This document shows, piece after piece, positions 40,598 through 50,854 of a stretch of 56,822 nt of DNA. The translations under genes were made by a program, and so were the position numbers. Source of the DNA: an uncultured Bacteroidales bacterium (GTDB lineage Bacteria > Bacteroidota > Bacteroidia > Bacteroidales > F082); contig CAMHFN010000016.1 of the NCBI GenBank assembly GCA_946184615.1, positions 1 through 56,822 on the forward strand, given 5' to 3'. Position 1 is the stretch's first letter. Each line of letters starts with the position of its first letter. The notes beneath the pieces are model-generated. The model saw only the letters and a program-made list of their open reading frames with translations, searched no databases and was not told where the DNA came from.

Positions 40598-43066
40598 ATG
40601 CGGAACACCCTTCTGACCATCTTTTGCGCTCTTTTGCTCGCAGCCTGCACTCACGACCCCGAACGAGAGTTTTTCACAGAGGACGAAGCCCTGAAATTCC
40701 TTTATCAATACATGCCTCTCGGAGACAGCGTAGATTACACCGAAGCGTTTTATCGGGAGTGCATCCATTTTTCTTTCAAAGCCAAAGAAGAACTGCCTTG
40801 GGGCGACAGTATCCCAGAACGAGAGTTCAAGCATTTTGTGGTCCCCGTAAGGGTAAACAACGAAAACCTTGACCGCTTCAGAGCCACCTACTATGAAGAG
40901 TTAAGAGACAGGGTAAAAAACATGACGCTTTACGACGCCGTGCTGGAGGTCAACCACTGGTGTCACGAACACGTCAACTATAAAGGCTCCGACAGCCGCA
41001 CATCTGCGCCCATGGCCACCATCAAAACCTCATGGGGACGCTGTGGCGAGGAATCGACGCTATTGGTAACCGCATTGCGTACAGTAGGCATTCCAGCACG
41101 ACAGGTCTATACGCCACGATGGGCACACTGCGACGACAACCATGCGTGGGTGGAGGCCTGGGTGAATGGCCAATGGCATTTTCTCGGTGCCTGCGAACCT
41201 GAGCCCATACTTGACCTAGGCTGGTTCAATGAGCCCGCTTCACGCACCTTGTTATTACACACCCGAGTCTTTGGCGATTATGACGGTCCTGAGGAAGTCA
41301 TCAGCCGCAATAACAATTACACAGAGATTAACGTGGTGGACCAGTATGGAAAGACGGCCAAGACCTCTTTCACGGTGGTGGACATGAACGGCCAGCCACA
41401 ACCCAACCTGCCTGTGGAATTCAAGATTTATAACTACGCTGAGTTCTGCACAGTCGTCACCAAAAACACCGACGAAACCGGAAAGACTTGGCTTACCTCT
41501 GGATTGGGCTGCATGATGGCTTACGCCTCAAAAGACGGCAAGTTCGGTTTCCAAGTGTTCAAGGCTGGTGAGCAGGACGAAGTGACCCTCATATTGGACC
41601 ATGAAGAAGGCTCTTTGGACACTTTCGAGTTTGACATGATCCCACCTGCGCCTACTAGTGTTATCCCTCGTGTCACCCCAGAAATGCGCACCCAAAACGA
41701 CCATCGCATCTATCAAGAAGATTCGTTGCGCAATGCCTACATCGCCAGCTGCAAAAAGGCTCAACAGGAAATCATCAGCAACACGGGAAATAAGACCCTT
41801 TGCCGCATTTACGAAAAAACATGGGGTAATTATCAGACCATCGCTGATTTCGTGGAATATGCCCAAAAACAAGGGAAAGAAGCGTATGCCGTCAAAATAC
41901 TGGAGACCCTTTCCGACAAAGATCTTCGCGACATCACAACGGAGGTCTTAATAGACCACTTCGAAGGAATAACAACAACGGACCCAACAATCATTTCACC
42001 TAGAATTAGCAATGAAATGATTATCCCATGGAGAAAAGCCCTGGCCGAATTCTTTCCCGAAACAGAGCGGCAACAATACCACGATGACCCTTCTCTACTG
42101 GTCGATTGGGTGAATCAAAACATCACTGTAAACGAAGAGGTGAATCCGCAGCGCATCCCCATCTCTCCGCTAGGGGTATTGAAGGCTCGTAAAGCCGATA
42201 GTCACTCACGCGACATTTTCTTCGTGGCCATGGCTCGAAGTCTGGGCATCCCCGCTCAAATCAACCCAGTGAATGGAAATACACAATACTGTAACAAAAA
42301 CCAATGGACTAAAGTTAACTTCGACCTAGATGAACAGAAGAAATCAAATATAGGATTTTTAGATATACAATATAAAAAGACAATATTTTATAATAATCCA
42401 AAATATTACACACACTTTAGCATTAAAAGATTCAACGGAGAATCATTCCAATTATTGGCATACGATGCCAAAGATCCCGGTATCGATGATGGCTTGTTGC
42501 TTTCCGATTTCGAGAAACCTCTACCTCTTGACGAAGGCTATTACATCCTCACCTCAGGCACCCGTCTTGACGATGGCACTGCATTGACCCATAGCGAGTT
42601 CTTTACCATCAAGGCGGGCGAAACCACTCAGATTAACATGGTGTTACGCAAGCCTTGGAGCAAGGTCGAGATATTGGGCCAACTAAAAACCAAACCCGAG
42701 TTTGCAGAAGAGAATGAGACTTATGTCATAGGCTTCCTCGACCAGGGCAGCGAGCCCACCACCCATGCTATGCAAGACCTAGCCACTTTACGTAAGGAAT
42801 TTGAACAGAGCGGCATACCCGTTTATCTTGCTTTCAGCAACGATGATGAATACGAGAAGTTCCTCATGAAAAACTTTGACAATTTGCCCGAGACCGTCAT
42901 TCCCTACATCGACGAGGATCAGTCCCTTTGGCACAACATAATGGAAAGCCTACACCTTAACGAGACAACGCTCCCTATCTTCATCGTTATTGACGAAAAT
43001 GATGTTATCTTTTTGAAACAGGGCTATTCCATTGGCTTGGGCGAACAAATCTTAAAAACGTTGTAA
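40598..43066 (+). CDS. transglutaminase-like lipoprotein with a thioredoxin-like tail
   Basis: 822 residues. Lipoprotein signal MRNTLLTIFCALLLAAC. Transglutaminase core at about 100-200 with C149 (SWGRCGEESTLLVTALRTVGIPAR) and H182 (DDNHAWVEAW) followed by GQWHFLGACEPEP. A carboxypeptidase-regulatory-like segment (about 245-310) and a long helical middle follow. A second, degenerate transglutaminase-like piece without Cys is at about 525-565 (SRDIFFVAMARSLGIPAQINP). The C-terminus (about 700-822) looks like a thioredoxin fold without CxxC (LPIFIVIDENDVIFLKQGYS). It probably acts as a periplasmic or surface cysteine peptidase or amidase. A markedly AT-rich patch lies at about 42330-42440. Confidence 0.82.
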   Translation: MRNTLLTIFCALLLAACTHDPEREFFTEDEALKFLYQYMPLGDSVDYTEAFYRECIHFSFKAKEELPWGDSIPEREFKHFVVPVRVNNENLDRFRATYYEELRDRVKNMTLYDAVLEVNHWCHEHVNYKGSDSRTSAPMATIKTSWGRCGEESTLLVTALRTVGIPARQVYTPRWAHCDDNHAWVEAWVNGQWHFLGACEPEPILDLGWFNEPASRTLLLHTRVFGDYDGPEEVISRNNNYTEINVVDQYGKTAKTSFTVVDMNGQPQPNLPVEFKIYNYAEFCTVVTKNTDETGKTWLTSGLGCMMAYASKDGKFGFQVFKAGEQDEVTLILDHEEGSLDTFEFDMIPPAPTSVIPRVTPEMRTQNDHRIYQEDSLRNAYIASCKKAQQEIISNTGNKTLCRIYEKTWGNYQTIADFVEYAQKQGKEAYAVKILETLSDKDLRDITTEVLIDHFEGITTTDPTIISPRISNEMIIPWRKALAEFFPETERQQYHDDPSLLVDWVNQNITVNEEVNPQRIPISPLGVLKARKADSHSRDIFFVAMARSLGIPAQINPVNGNTQYCNKNQWTKVNFDLDEQKKSNIGFLDIQYKKTIFYNNPKYYTHFSIKRFNGESFQLLAYDAKDPGIDDGLLLSDFEKPLPLDEGYYILTSGTRLDDGTALTHSEFFTIKAGETTQINMVLRKPWSKVEILGQLKTKPEFAEENETYVIGFLDQGSEPTTHAMQDLATLRKEFEQSGIPVYLAFSNDDEYEKFLMKNFDNLPETVIPYIDEDQSLWHNIMESLHLNETTLPIFIVIDENDVIFLKQGYSIGLGEQILKTL

Positions 43067-43120
43067 TAATTTCACGTGATTTTTTTTCAAACGCAGAAAC
43101 AAGTAAAAAAATATTTTTCT

Positions 43121-43128
43121 TAAATTTG
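43121..43128 (+). promoter_or_regulatory. promoter of the peptidase array
   Basis: TAAATTTG fits TAnnTTTG; a leader of about 47 nt, very AT-rich, leads to ATG 43179. No similar element precedes the three downstream C25 genes, so this may drive all four. The remainder of the 43067-43178 gap shows no clear terminator. Confidence 0.5.
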
Positions 43129-43178
43129 CACCTAATTTTTCGCGTATTATTTTATAATAATAAAAATTTAGTGCAATA

Positions 43179-46100
43179 ATGAAGTTTTTACGTTGTTTTT
43201 TTGCTGCCATTATCCTTGTCATCAGTGGCAACATGATGGCTCAAAGTCAAAGAGAATTAAACCAGCTCATGCAGGAGCGTGGTGAGTATTATTTTACACT
43301 GAAAGTTAACGACCCAACTGAAATACGTGCCATCGGTGAGATGTGCTCCATCGATGGTACCGATGGCCATATTGTGGTCGCTTACGCCAATCAGCGAGAA
43401 TTTGAAAAACTAAAAAAGGCAGGTTATCAACCCGAGTTGCAAACTCCGCCTTCATTGAGAGCCAACGTCACCATGTGGGACGGTCAAGGCACCTACAATT
43501 GGGACAGCTATCTGACGTATCCCCAGTATGTCGCTATGATGGAGAGTTTCCCGACAAAGGCAATCAATGGTAGGACTTGCAGCTTGTTTAGCCTCGGCAC
43601 GCTTTCTACCAGCAACCACCGTCAGCTTCTGGGTGTTCGTATCAACAACGGCAATCCCACTGGCAAGCCCAAATTCTTATACACTTCCACCATGCACGGT
43701 GACGAAATCACTGGCATGATCCTCATGTTGCGTCTTATCGATGAATTGTGCACGGGTACCGACGAACAAATCGTCAACTTGGTGAACAACCTTGACATCT
43801 ACATCATGCCTTTGACCAACCCTGACGGAACTTACAATGGCGGCAACAACACCGTAAACAGTGCAAAGCGTTATAATGGTCACGATGTCGACCTCAACCG
43901 GAACTATAAGGACTACTATAAAGGAGCCCATCCCGATGGCAACGATTATGAGGATGAGACCATTTGGACCATGGCCATGGGCGACGAGAACTTGTTCACC
44001 ATGAGCGCCAACTATCACGGTGGCGCTGAAGTGATGAATTATCCTTGGGATGCCATTTATGATAACCATGTGGATGAAACATGGTACGAGCATGTTTGCA
44101 CCGAATATGTACAGGTCGCTAGACAGACTTATTCGTCCTACATGTCAGACACCTACAACGACGGAGTCACCAACGGTGCCGAATGGTATGTCATCACGGG
44201 CAGCCGTCAAGACTATATGAATGCTTACGCGCAATGCCGTGAGGTCACCGTGGAATGCTCTTCCACCAAGACCCCCAGTGCCTCCTCCCTCCCCAGCTTC
44301 TGGAGCTATAATCGCAACAGCATGTTGGCTTTCATGGAGCAATGTCTGAACGGTGTCCACGGCTTCGTGTATGACGCTGTAACCCATCAATCTCTTGAAG
44401 GCGTTAAAGTCACTGTAGAGAACCACGACAACGAGAACTCATTTGTGACCACTCACTCAGCAGGCGACTTCCACCGGCCCATCAAAGGAGGCTCCTACAC
44501 TTTCACTTTCTCCAAACAAGGCTATTATCCCCAATCGGTACAAGTTACCGTGGCTGACGACCAAAGAGTGGAGCTGGAGGACATCCAACTTCAGCCCAAC
44601 CTCAACTTGACCGCAGACTTCACCGCCTCAACCACCAACGCCTCCTTAGGTCAAAGCATCAACTTCACCGACACCTCCGAGGGCATGGCCACTTCCTGGA
44701 GCTGGACCTTCGAAGGCGCCGTTCCTTCCTCCTCTACTGAGCAGAATCCCACAAACATCATATATAACACCCCCGGCGATTTTGATGTCACCCTGACCAT
44801 CAGCGGCCCTGGCGGCACCAAAACCTTGACCAAAGAGAACTACATCCATGTCGCAGAGTCCATCCTCATGCAAGACGGATCGGTGACCACTTGCAGCGGC
44901 ATATTCTACGACTCAGGTGGTGCTGATTCCAATTATAGTGACCGACTCAATTACACGATGACCTTCTATCCTGGAACCGAAGGAGCCATGGTGTGTGTAG
45001 ATTTCACTCAATTCAACACAGAATCAGGTTACGACTACCTCTACATTTACAACGGCACCTCCACTTCCGCCGAACTAATTGGACAATACGATGGCACTAC
45101 AAGTCCTGGGACAGTGATGGCCACCAACGAAACCGGTGCCTTAACCTTTAAATTCACCTCGGATTCAGGTGTCAACGCTGCCGGTTGGGTTGCCACGGTT
45201 TCCTGTTTCCAAACCGACCTTCCTTTGAGCATCACTGTCAGTGCCAATCCTTCCAATGGCGGCACCGTCAGCGGTGGCGGCGAGTATTCCTTTGGTCAGA
45301 CTTGTACCGTCGTTGCCACAGCTAAAACAGGATACACCTTCACGGGCTGGATGGAAAACGAAACAGTGGTTTCCATCGAGCCAGAATACAGTTTCACAGC
45401 CATCAATGACAGAAACCTCATTGCCAACTTCATCCACATGACTGAAATAGAAATTGGCGAGAGTGAAACAACCAACTATTATCTTCCCAGCTATAGCTAT
45501 TATAAACAGTCCTTGACCCAGCAGATTTATACCGCTGACGAAATTGGCACTGCGGGAACAATCACCAGCATTGCTTTTTATAACGAAGCTTCAGCAGAGA
45601 GGACTCGCTCTTATGATTTCTACCTCAAAACCACAGATAAGACATCGTTCAGCAGCAAAACGGATTGGATTACCGTGGCTTCATCCGACAAGGTGTTTAG
45701 CGGCTCTGTAACCATGACCTCCAATGCCTGGACTACCATTTTCTTCAACACTCCGTTTGAATACGACGGCACATCCAACCTTGTCCTTGTGGTTGACGAC
45801 AACACGGGCATGTATGACAACTCCCCTTACATGGCCTGCTCGGTTTATAACACAGAGACAAACCAAGCCATTTATATCTACAGTGACAACAGCAATTACG
45901 ATCCCATGTCACCTCCGACAACTTCCAGCAATTATGGCAGCACCAATGCAGTATTGACCGTGAAAAACCATATTCGCCTTGGAATAGAGACGGAAACAAA
46001 CATGGAACAAACCTTCACGTTTACAGCAGGCAGCAACTGGTGGGGCACCAACCTCGATATCACTATGGAACAGCTGCAAGAAGCTATCGCCAATGCTTTG

Positions 46101-46514
46101 GGAACCTCGGGTACCGCTATCATCAAGTCGCAACACGGCACCACCACTTACAGTAATGGAAGATGGAGACCCGCTTTGACTCTTGATATCACGGAGTTGT
46201 ACGAGATCATCCTCAGCACCAGCTGCGAAATCACATTGGAAGGCACACCGGTTGACCCAACCCAATACGAGATCACCATCAATAACGGTGCAAACTGGAT
46301 TGGATTCCTCCCCAACGAGAGCATGTCCGTTTCAGAAGCTCTTGCCGGACTCAACCCAGTAAAGGGAGATGTCATCAAGGCCGGAAACAACAGCACCAGC
46401 TACACGGGCACCCTGTGGAGAGGCTCCTTAACTACCCTCGAACCTGGACACGGCTACATTTACATATCCAAAGATACCCAAACCAAAACATTTACCTTCC
46501 CAGGAAACAAGTAA
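43179..46514 (+). CDS. secreted M14 metallocarboxypeptidase with PKD, CUB-like and duplicated C-terminal modules
   Basis: 1111 residues with a signal peptide (MKFLRCFFAAIILVISGNMMAQ). M14 domain about 120-385: zinc H173 and E176 (STMHGDEITG), H280 (SANYHGGAEV), substrate N240/R241 (VDLNRNYK) and catalytic E359 (EVTVE). Next come a carboxypeptidase-regulatory domain (about 392-472), PKD (about 478-557; SWTFEGAVP), a CUB-like domain (about 563-676; SGYDYLYIYNG), an InlB/Listeria-Bacteroides repeat (about 683-752), a module of unknown role beginning YYLPSYSYY (about 758-936), and the duplicated C-terminal module (about 947-1111, two WRxxL units). It should trim C-terminal residues from peptides at the surface, complementing the C25 endopeptidases. 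The next gene starts 17 bp later. Confidence 0.9.
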   Translation: MKFLRCFFAAIILVISGNMMAQSQRELNQLMQERGEYYFTLKVNDPTEIRAIGEMCSIDGTDGHIVVAYANQREFEKLKKAGYQPELQTPPSLRANVTMWDGQGTYNWDSYLTYPQYVAMMESFPTKAINGRTCSLFSLGTLSTSNHRQLLGVRINNGNPTGKPKFLYTSTMHGDEITGMILMLRLIDELCTGTDEQIVNLVNNLDIYIMPLTNPDGTYNGGNNTVNSAKRYNGHDVDLNRNYKDYYKGAHPDGNDYEDETIWTMAMGDENLFTMSANYHGGAEVMNYPWDAIYDNHVDETWYEHVCTEYVQVARQTYSSYMSDTYNDGVTNGAEWYVITGSRQDYMNAYAQCREVTVECSSTKTPSASSLPSFWSYNRNSMLAFMEQCLNGVHGFVYDAVTHQSLEGVKVTVENHDNENSFVTTHSAGDFHRPIKGGSYTFTFSKQGYYPQSVQVTVADDQRVELEDIQLQPNLNLTADFTASTTNASLGQSINFTDTSEGMATSWSWTFEGAVPSSSTEQNPTNIIYNTPGDFDVTLTISGPGGTKTLTKENYIHVAESILMQDGSVTTCSGIFYDSGGADSNYSDRLNYTMTFYPGTEGAMVCVDFTQFNTESGYDYLYIYNGTSTSAELIGQYDGTTSPGTVMATNETGALTFKFTSDSGVNAAGWVATVSCFQTDLPLSITVSANPSNGGTVSGGGEYSFGQTCTVVATAKTGYTFTGWMENETVVSIEPEYSFTAINDRNLIANFIHMTEIEIGESETTNYYLPSYSYYKQSLTQQIYTADEIGTAGTITSIAFYNEASAERTRSYDFYLKTTDKTSFSSKTDWITVASSDKVFSGSVTMTSNAWTTIFFNTPFEYDGTSNLVLVVDDNTGMYDNSPYMACSVYNTETNQAIYIYSDNSNYDPMSPPTTSSNYGSTNAVLTVKNHIRLGIETETNMEQTFTFTAGSNWWGTNLDITMEQLQEAIANALGTSGTAIIKSQHGTTTYSNGRWRPALTLDITELYEIILSTSCEITLEGTPVDPTQYEITINNGANWIGFLPNESMSVSEALAGLNPVKGDVIKAGNNSTSYTGTLWRGSLTTLEPGHGYIYISKDTQTKTFTFPGNK

Positions 46515-46531
46515 TTTTTTATATTTTTTCA

Positions 46532-49500
46532 ATGAAACGATTTTTTATAACTCTCCTGCTGGTAGCCATTGGCACTAGCATTATGGCTCAGCAAAAGATT
46601 CAGCTCCGGACAGCCGACAAGGCTCAATGTGTCAAGAGCGATATGAAAACGCTTAAAGCTTCTTTTTCCTTCTCAAGCATCGATGCTTATGACATGAGTA
46701 ATGACCGGGGTGCTTTCTCCACGATTTCCATGCCCAACACGGTTATCGGCGGCAATGAGGGCGACCCTCAGATTCCCGTTGTGAATGAGCTCATCGCCGT
46801 ACCATTCGGAGCCAGTCCACGCATCGAAATCACAAACTACAGCACAACAGACTATCGTCTAAATGACTTTGGCATTCGCACCTTAGCACCGCGTCAACCA
46901 TCGTTACGCAAAGACCAAAAGCCTGAAGAGGTGCCCTTTGTCATGAACGAAGCCGCCTACCAATCCACCCGAGGCTTCCGTTCCACGCCAAAAGCCATGG
47001 TCAGCGTGGTAGGCACCATGCGCGGCGTGCAACTCGGCAAAATGACCATCGAGCCTGTGAGCTATGACCCGGTCAACAACACCATTCGTGTGTTCAACAA
47101 CATCGAGGTCACCGTTCACTTTGATGGCGCCGATCGTCAAGCCACCGAGGACATGCTCGTCAAGACCTACAGTCCTTATTTCGACATTGTTTATAGGCAG
47201 TTGTTCAACGGCGACATGATTCGCTCCGCCTACGAAAGCTTCCCTGACCTCTACACCACCCCGGTGAAGATGCTCGTAGTGACTACCTCAAAATATACAG
47301 AAAGCGAGCCCTTCCAGACCTGGCTGAACTGGAAAAAGCAGAAAGGTATCGACGTAGACGTGCAAACAGTGACCAGCGGCACCAACGGTGCAACCATCCG
47401 CTCCTTAATCCAAAGCAAGTACAACGCCTACCACCCCACTTTCCTGGTCATCGTGGGCGACGAGAACGATGTCACCAATTACGAAACCTATAACATATCC
47501 GGTAACTATTTCAACCCATACGTCAGCGATAACCCATACGCCTCGGTTGACAACGACATCTATCATGATCTGTATATGAGTCGTATGGCGGTGTCGAACA
47601 CCACCGAGTTGGGCAACCTCGTCCATAAGATCATGACCTACGAAAAATATACCATGTCTGACCCGAGCTATTTGGACAATGCGGTCCTGATTGCCGGCAT
47701 GGATGCCAACGGATGGGATGAAGCGGCCGGTCGCCCCACCATCCAATATGCTCTTAACAGCTATTTCAACACGGAGCATGGCTTCAGTAACGTCCATGGC
47801 TATGTCACCTCCAACTACACAGGATGCTATGATCACCTGAATACCGGTGTCGGTTTTGTCAATTACACTGCACACGGTAGCATTCAGGCATGGTCAAGTC
47901 CCAGCTTTACCAATACCAATGCCAACGCTTTGACCAATAATGACAAGTATTTTCTGGCAGTGGGGAACTGCTGCTTGGCGGCCAATTGGGGCAATAGCAC
48001 CTATACTCCTTGCTTGGGTGAGACTTTGATTCGCGCTGCCAACAAGGGTGCCTTCGGCTACATCGGCTCGGTCGTTGAAACCTATTGGTTTGAAGATTAC
48101 TACTTTGGTGTGGGAGCCCATGATCCTGAGCCGGCCACAGTACAAACCGTCGAGTCCACCATGACAGGCATGTATGATGCCTTGTTCGACGAGACGGAGT
48201 TCAACAGCATAAGCTCGATCATCTACATCGGCAACGCTGCCGTGACCTACGCCCATGCTGCCGGTTATGAATACAGTGTCGATGATGAATACTATTGGAG
48301 AGCCTACCAGTGCTTGGGTGACGGATCTGTGATGCCTTACATGACACAGCCCTCCGTAAACCAGGTGAGCCACGCCTCCACTATCGGTATCGGCGTAAAC
48401 ACCTTTACCGTTAATGCTGATGCTGGCTCGTATGTGTCCCTCACCCGCGACAATGAGATCCTCGGTGTGGCGCAAGTCGGACCGGAAGGTACCGTCAACG
48501 TGCCGATCACCCCAGTCACCAGTGCTGGCGACGTGATGATTGTGGTCACCCGCAACCAACGTCAACCCTATATCCAGACCATCCCGGCTGTTGTGATCGA
48601 AGAACCCTACATCTGCCTCGACAGCTATACACCAATGACAGCCCATATCGGCGACAACACCTCATTGGACCTCACCTTTAAGAACGTGGGTAACAGCCCA
48701 TGCACCGGCACCACCACGGTCACTTTGACTTCTGATGACGCCAACATCACCACCCCTACCAAGACCTTCAGCGCCTTGGCTGCCGGTGCCACTACCACGG
48801 TGAGCGGCTTTGTTTTCAACTTCAACTCCAACGTGGCAGAAGGCACACGTGTCACCTTCCATTACACTGCCAACAATGGCGACAATACCTGGATGGGCGA
48901 TTTTGTGATCATCGCAGGTGAAGCCTCGTTGGAATACAAAAACATGGCATGGAACGGAGGTTTTGTCCCTGGTGAGACCTTGACGCTGACTGCTAGATTC
49001 TTGAACACCGGACACTACGAAGTCACCCATGCCGTTGCCACGATGAGCACTACCAGCAATTACGTGACAATCTCCAACCCAACGGTCACGGTTGGTGATA
49101 TCGCTGCCGAAGGAGAAGTCTCCTGTGCTTTTACCATCACCATTGCGGCCAATTGCCCTGAAGACGCGGAAATCCCCGTCACCTTCACGATGGCCGCTGA
49201 GGGAGGCCTCAGTGCACAGGGCACTGAGACACTGAAGAACACCTGTAGTGTCCTATTCAGTCTCCATGACAGTTACGGCGATGGTTGGAACGGCGCAAAA
49301 CTGACCGTAAGCTTCGGTGACGGCACTGCCTCGCAAGACCTTACCATCGCTTCGGGCAATAATGCTGCCAACTATACCTTAGAAATCCACAACGGCACCC
49401 ACGTGACTCTGGCCTGGACCAAAGGCAGCTACGACCAAGAATGTTCTTTCGTGGTAAGCTACGAAGGCGATGTCATCATCTTCCAACAAGGGACCAGTCC

Positions 49501-50824
49501 CGCGGCTGGCATGCTCTTCGAGTTCGATTGTAACTGTGGTGCTGCCACTGCCATCTTCGATGTCACTGCCACATCTAGTAATACCGCTCAAGGCACCGTC
49601 AGTGGCGGAGGTGAATTTGGTTTTGGTGATTTTTGCACCCTGACTGCCACCCCAGCCAACGGCTATTTCTTCACGGGGTGGAGTGAAAACGGTGTGGTGG
49701 TGTCAACCGCCAATCCTTACACCTTCCCTGTTGATGGCAACCATCAGTTCGAAGCCAGTTTTGGACAAGGAGTGGCTTTGGGTCAAGATGAAGGCAACCA
49801 CGATTATCTTCCCAGCTACAGTTTCTACGAATATGCGCTGTCGCAACAGATCTATACAGCCGAAGAGATCGGATCGGCCTGCACCATCACTAGCATCTCT
49901 TTCTTCAACAAAGCGAATTCCGATCGAGTCCGCACCTACGACATCTATCTGAAACACACGGACAAATCCTCTTTCAGCAGTAAGACCGATTGGATTGCCA
50001 TGGAGGCTTCCGACAAGGTTTACAGTGGCACGGTGACGATGGGCGCAGTTGCTTGGACCACCTTCGAGCTCGACACTCCGTTCGAATATGACGGCACCTC
50101 CAATCTGGTCTTGGTGGTTGATGACAACACCAATGATTACGATCAATCACCTTACATGTCCTGCTCGGTTTACAGTACTGAGGAGAATCAAGCCTTGTAT
50201 GCCTATTCCGCAGCAACGAACTACAATCCGTTAGCGCCACCGACGAATTCAGAATACAACAGCAATGTATTGTCGGTAAAGAACCATCTCATCCTTGGCA
50301 TCGAAACCACTCATACACAGACGGTGAACTTGACCGCTGGAAATAACTGGTGGTCCTGCAACCTCAATATCACAACAGAACAACTACAAGATGCTATTGC
50401 TGCTGCAGTGGGACCCACAGGCACCGCTATGGTTAGAGGTTTTCAAGGTCTCATGACTTATGCAAACGGGAAATGGAGAGGGTCTTTGAACTTCGATGTC
50501 ACACAGATGTACATGATCGACTTGGAGGCACCCTGCGAAATCACGCTAGAAGGTGAGCCCATCAACCCCAATGAACATGAAATTAGCATCAACAGTGGTG
50601 TCAACTGGATTGCATTCTTCAATAATGAAGCCACAAGCATCACCGAAACTTTCGCTGGAATCAACCCCGTCGCTGGCGATATGGTCAAGTCAGCCAACGG
50701 CAGCGCCACCTTCAACGGCACGAGTTGGAGAGGTGCGCTGAACACCCTCGAGCCTGGTAAAGGATACATTTACATATCGAAAGACACCCAACCCAAGATG
50801 TTTACTTTCCTTGGAAACAAGTAA
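46532..50824 (+). CDS. gingipain-type C25 cysteine peptidase, copy 1
   Basis: 1430 residues from ATG 46532 (MKRFFITLLLVAIGTSIMAQ). C25 propeptide about 20-235 (IGGNEGDPQIPVVNELIAVPFGA). Peptidase about 240-610: H448 in NYTAHGS and C480/C481 in AVGNCCLA; by alignment with gingipain R the second Cys is probably the nucleophile. An immunoglobulin-like domain (about 615-690) and two CARDB-like domains (about 700-900) follow. Then come a DSYGDGWNG module (about 905-1000), an InlB-like repeat (about 1009-1077), the LPSYSFY module (about 1084-1258) and the duplicated C-terminal module (about 1264-1430). A surface or secreted endopeptidase; cleavage specificity not readable. Export by T9SS is inferred. 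Confidence 0.9.
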   Translation: MKRFFITLLLVAIGTSIMAQQKIQLRTADKAQCVKSDMKTLKASFSFSSIDAYDMSNDRGAFSTISMPNTVIGGNEGDPQIPVVNELIAVPFGASPRIEITNYSTTDYRLNDFGIRTLAPRQPSLRKDQKPEEVPFVMNEAAYQSTRGFRSTPKAMVSVVGTMRGVQLGKMTIEPVSYDPVNNTIRVFNNIEVTVHFDGADRQATEDMLVKTYSPYFDIVYRQLFNGDMIRSAYESFPDLYTTPVKMLVVTTSKYTESEPFQTWLNWKKQKGIDVDVQTVTSGTNGATIRSLIQSKYNAYHPTFLVIVGDENDVTNYETYNISGNYFNPYVSDNPYASVDNDIYHDLYMSRMAVSNTTELGNLVHKIMTYEKYTMSDPSYLDNAVLIAGMDANGWDEAAGRPTIQYALNSYFNTEHGFSNVHGYVTSNYTGCYDHLNTGVGFVNYTAHGSIQAWSSPSFTNTNANALTNNDKYFLAVGNCCLAANWGNSTYTPCLGETLIRAANKGAFGYIGSVVETYWFEDYYFGVGAHDPEPATVQTVESTMTGMYDALFDETEFNSISSIIYIGNAAVTYAHAAGYEYSVDDEYYWRAYQCLGDGSVMPYMTQPSVNQVSHASTIGIGVNTFTVNADAGSYVSLTRDNEILGVAQVGPEGTVNVPITPVTSAGDVMIVVTRNQRQPYIQTIPAVVIEEPYICLDSYTPMTAHIGDNTSLDLTFKNVGNSPCTGTTTVTLTSDDANITTPTKTFSALAAGATTTVSGFVFNFNSNVAEGTRVTFHYTANNGDNTWMGDFVIIAGEASLEYKNMAWNGGFVPGETLTLTARFLNTGHYEVTHAVATMSTTSNYVTISNPTVTVGDIAAEGEVSCAFTITIAANCPEDAEIPVTFTMAAEGGLSAQGTETLKNTCSVLFSLHDSYGDGWNGAKLTVSFGDGTASQDLTIASGNNAANYTLEIHNGTHVTLAWTKGSYDQECSFVVSYEGDVIIFQQGTSPAAGMLFEFDCNCGAATAIFDVTATSSNTAQGTVSGGGEFGFGDFCTLTATPANGYFFTGWSENGVVVSTANPYTFPVDGNHQFEASFGQGVALGQDEGNHDYLPSYSFYEYALSQQIYTAEEIGSACTITSISFFNKANSDRVRTYDIYLKHTDKSSFSSKTDWIAMEASDKVYSGTVTMGAVAWTTFELDTPFEYDGTSNLVLVVDDNTNDYDQSPYMSCSVYSTEENQALYAYSAATNYNPLAPPTNSEYNSNVLSVKNHLILGIETTHTQTVNLTAGNNWWSCNLNITTEQLQDAIAAAVGPTGTAMVRGFQGLMTYANGKWRGSLNFDVTQMYMIDLEAPCEITLEGEPINPNEHEISINSGVNWIAFFNNEATSITETFAGINPVAGDMVKSANGSATFNGTSWRGALNTLEPGKGYIYISKDTQPKMFTFLGNK
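50339..50777 (+). repeat. dispersed near-identical repeat, copy A (3' end of C25 copy 1)
   Basis: Aligns without gaps to 55337-55775 with about 32 differences in about 440 bp by eye (about 93%). The first 100 bp have one difference. It encodes the duplicated C-terminal module. Upstream of it the two genes are clearly more divergent. Confidence 0.85.
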
Positions 50825-50854
50825 TTCTATAATAATTAACAAAATTCATTAACA

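Noticed and set aside
46415..46531. Upstream extension of C25 copy 1 into the M14 gene
   Set aside because: It would put 39 non-signal residues ahead of a perfect signal peptide and overlaps the M14 C-terminal module in another frame.
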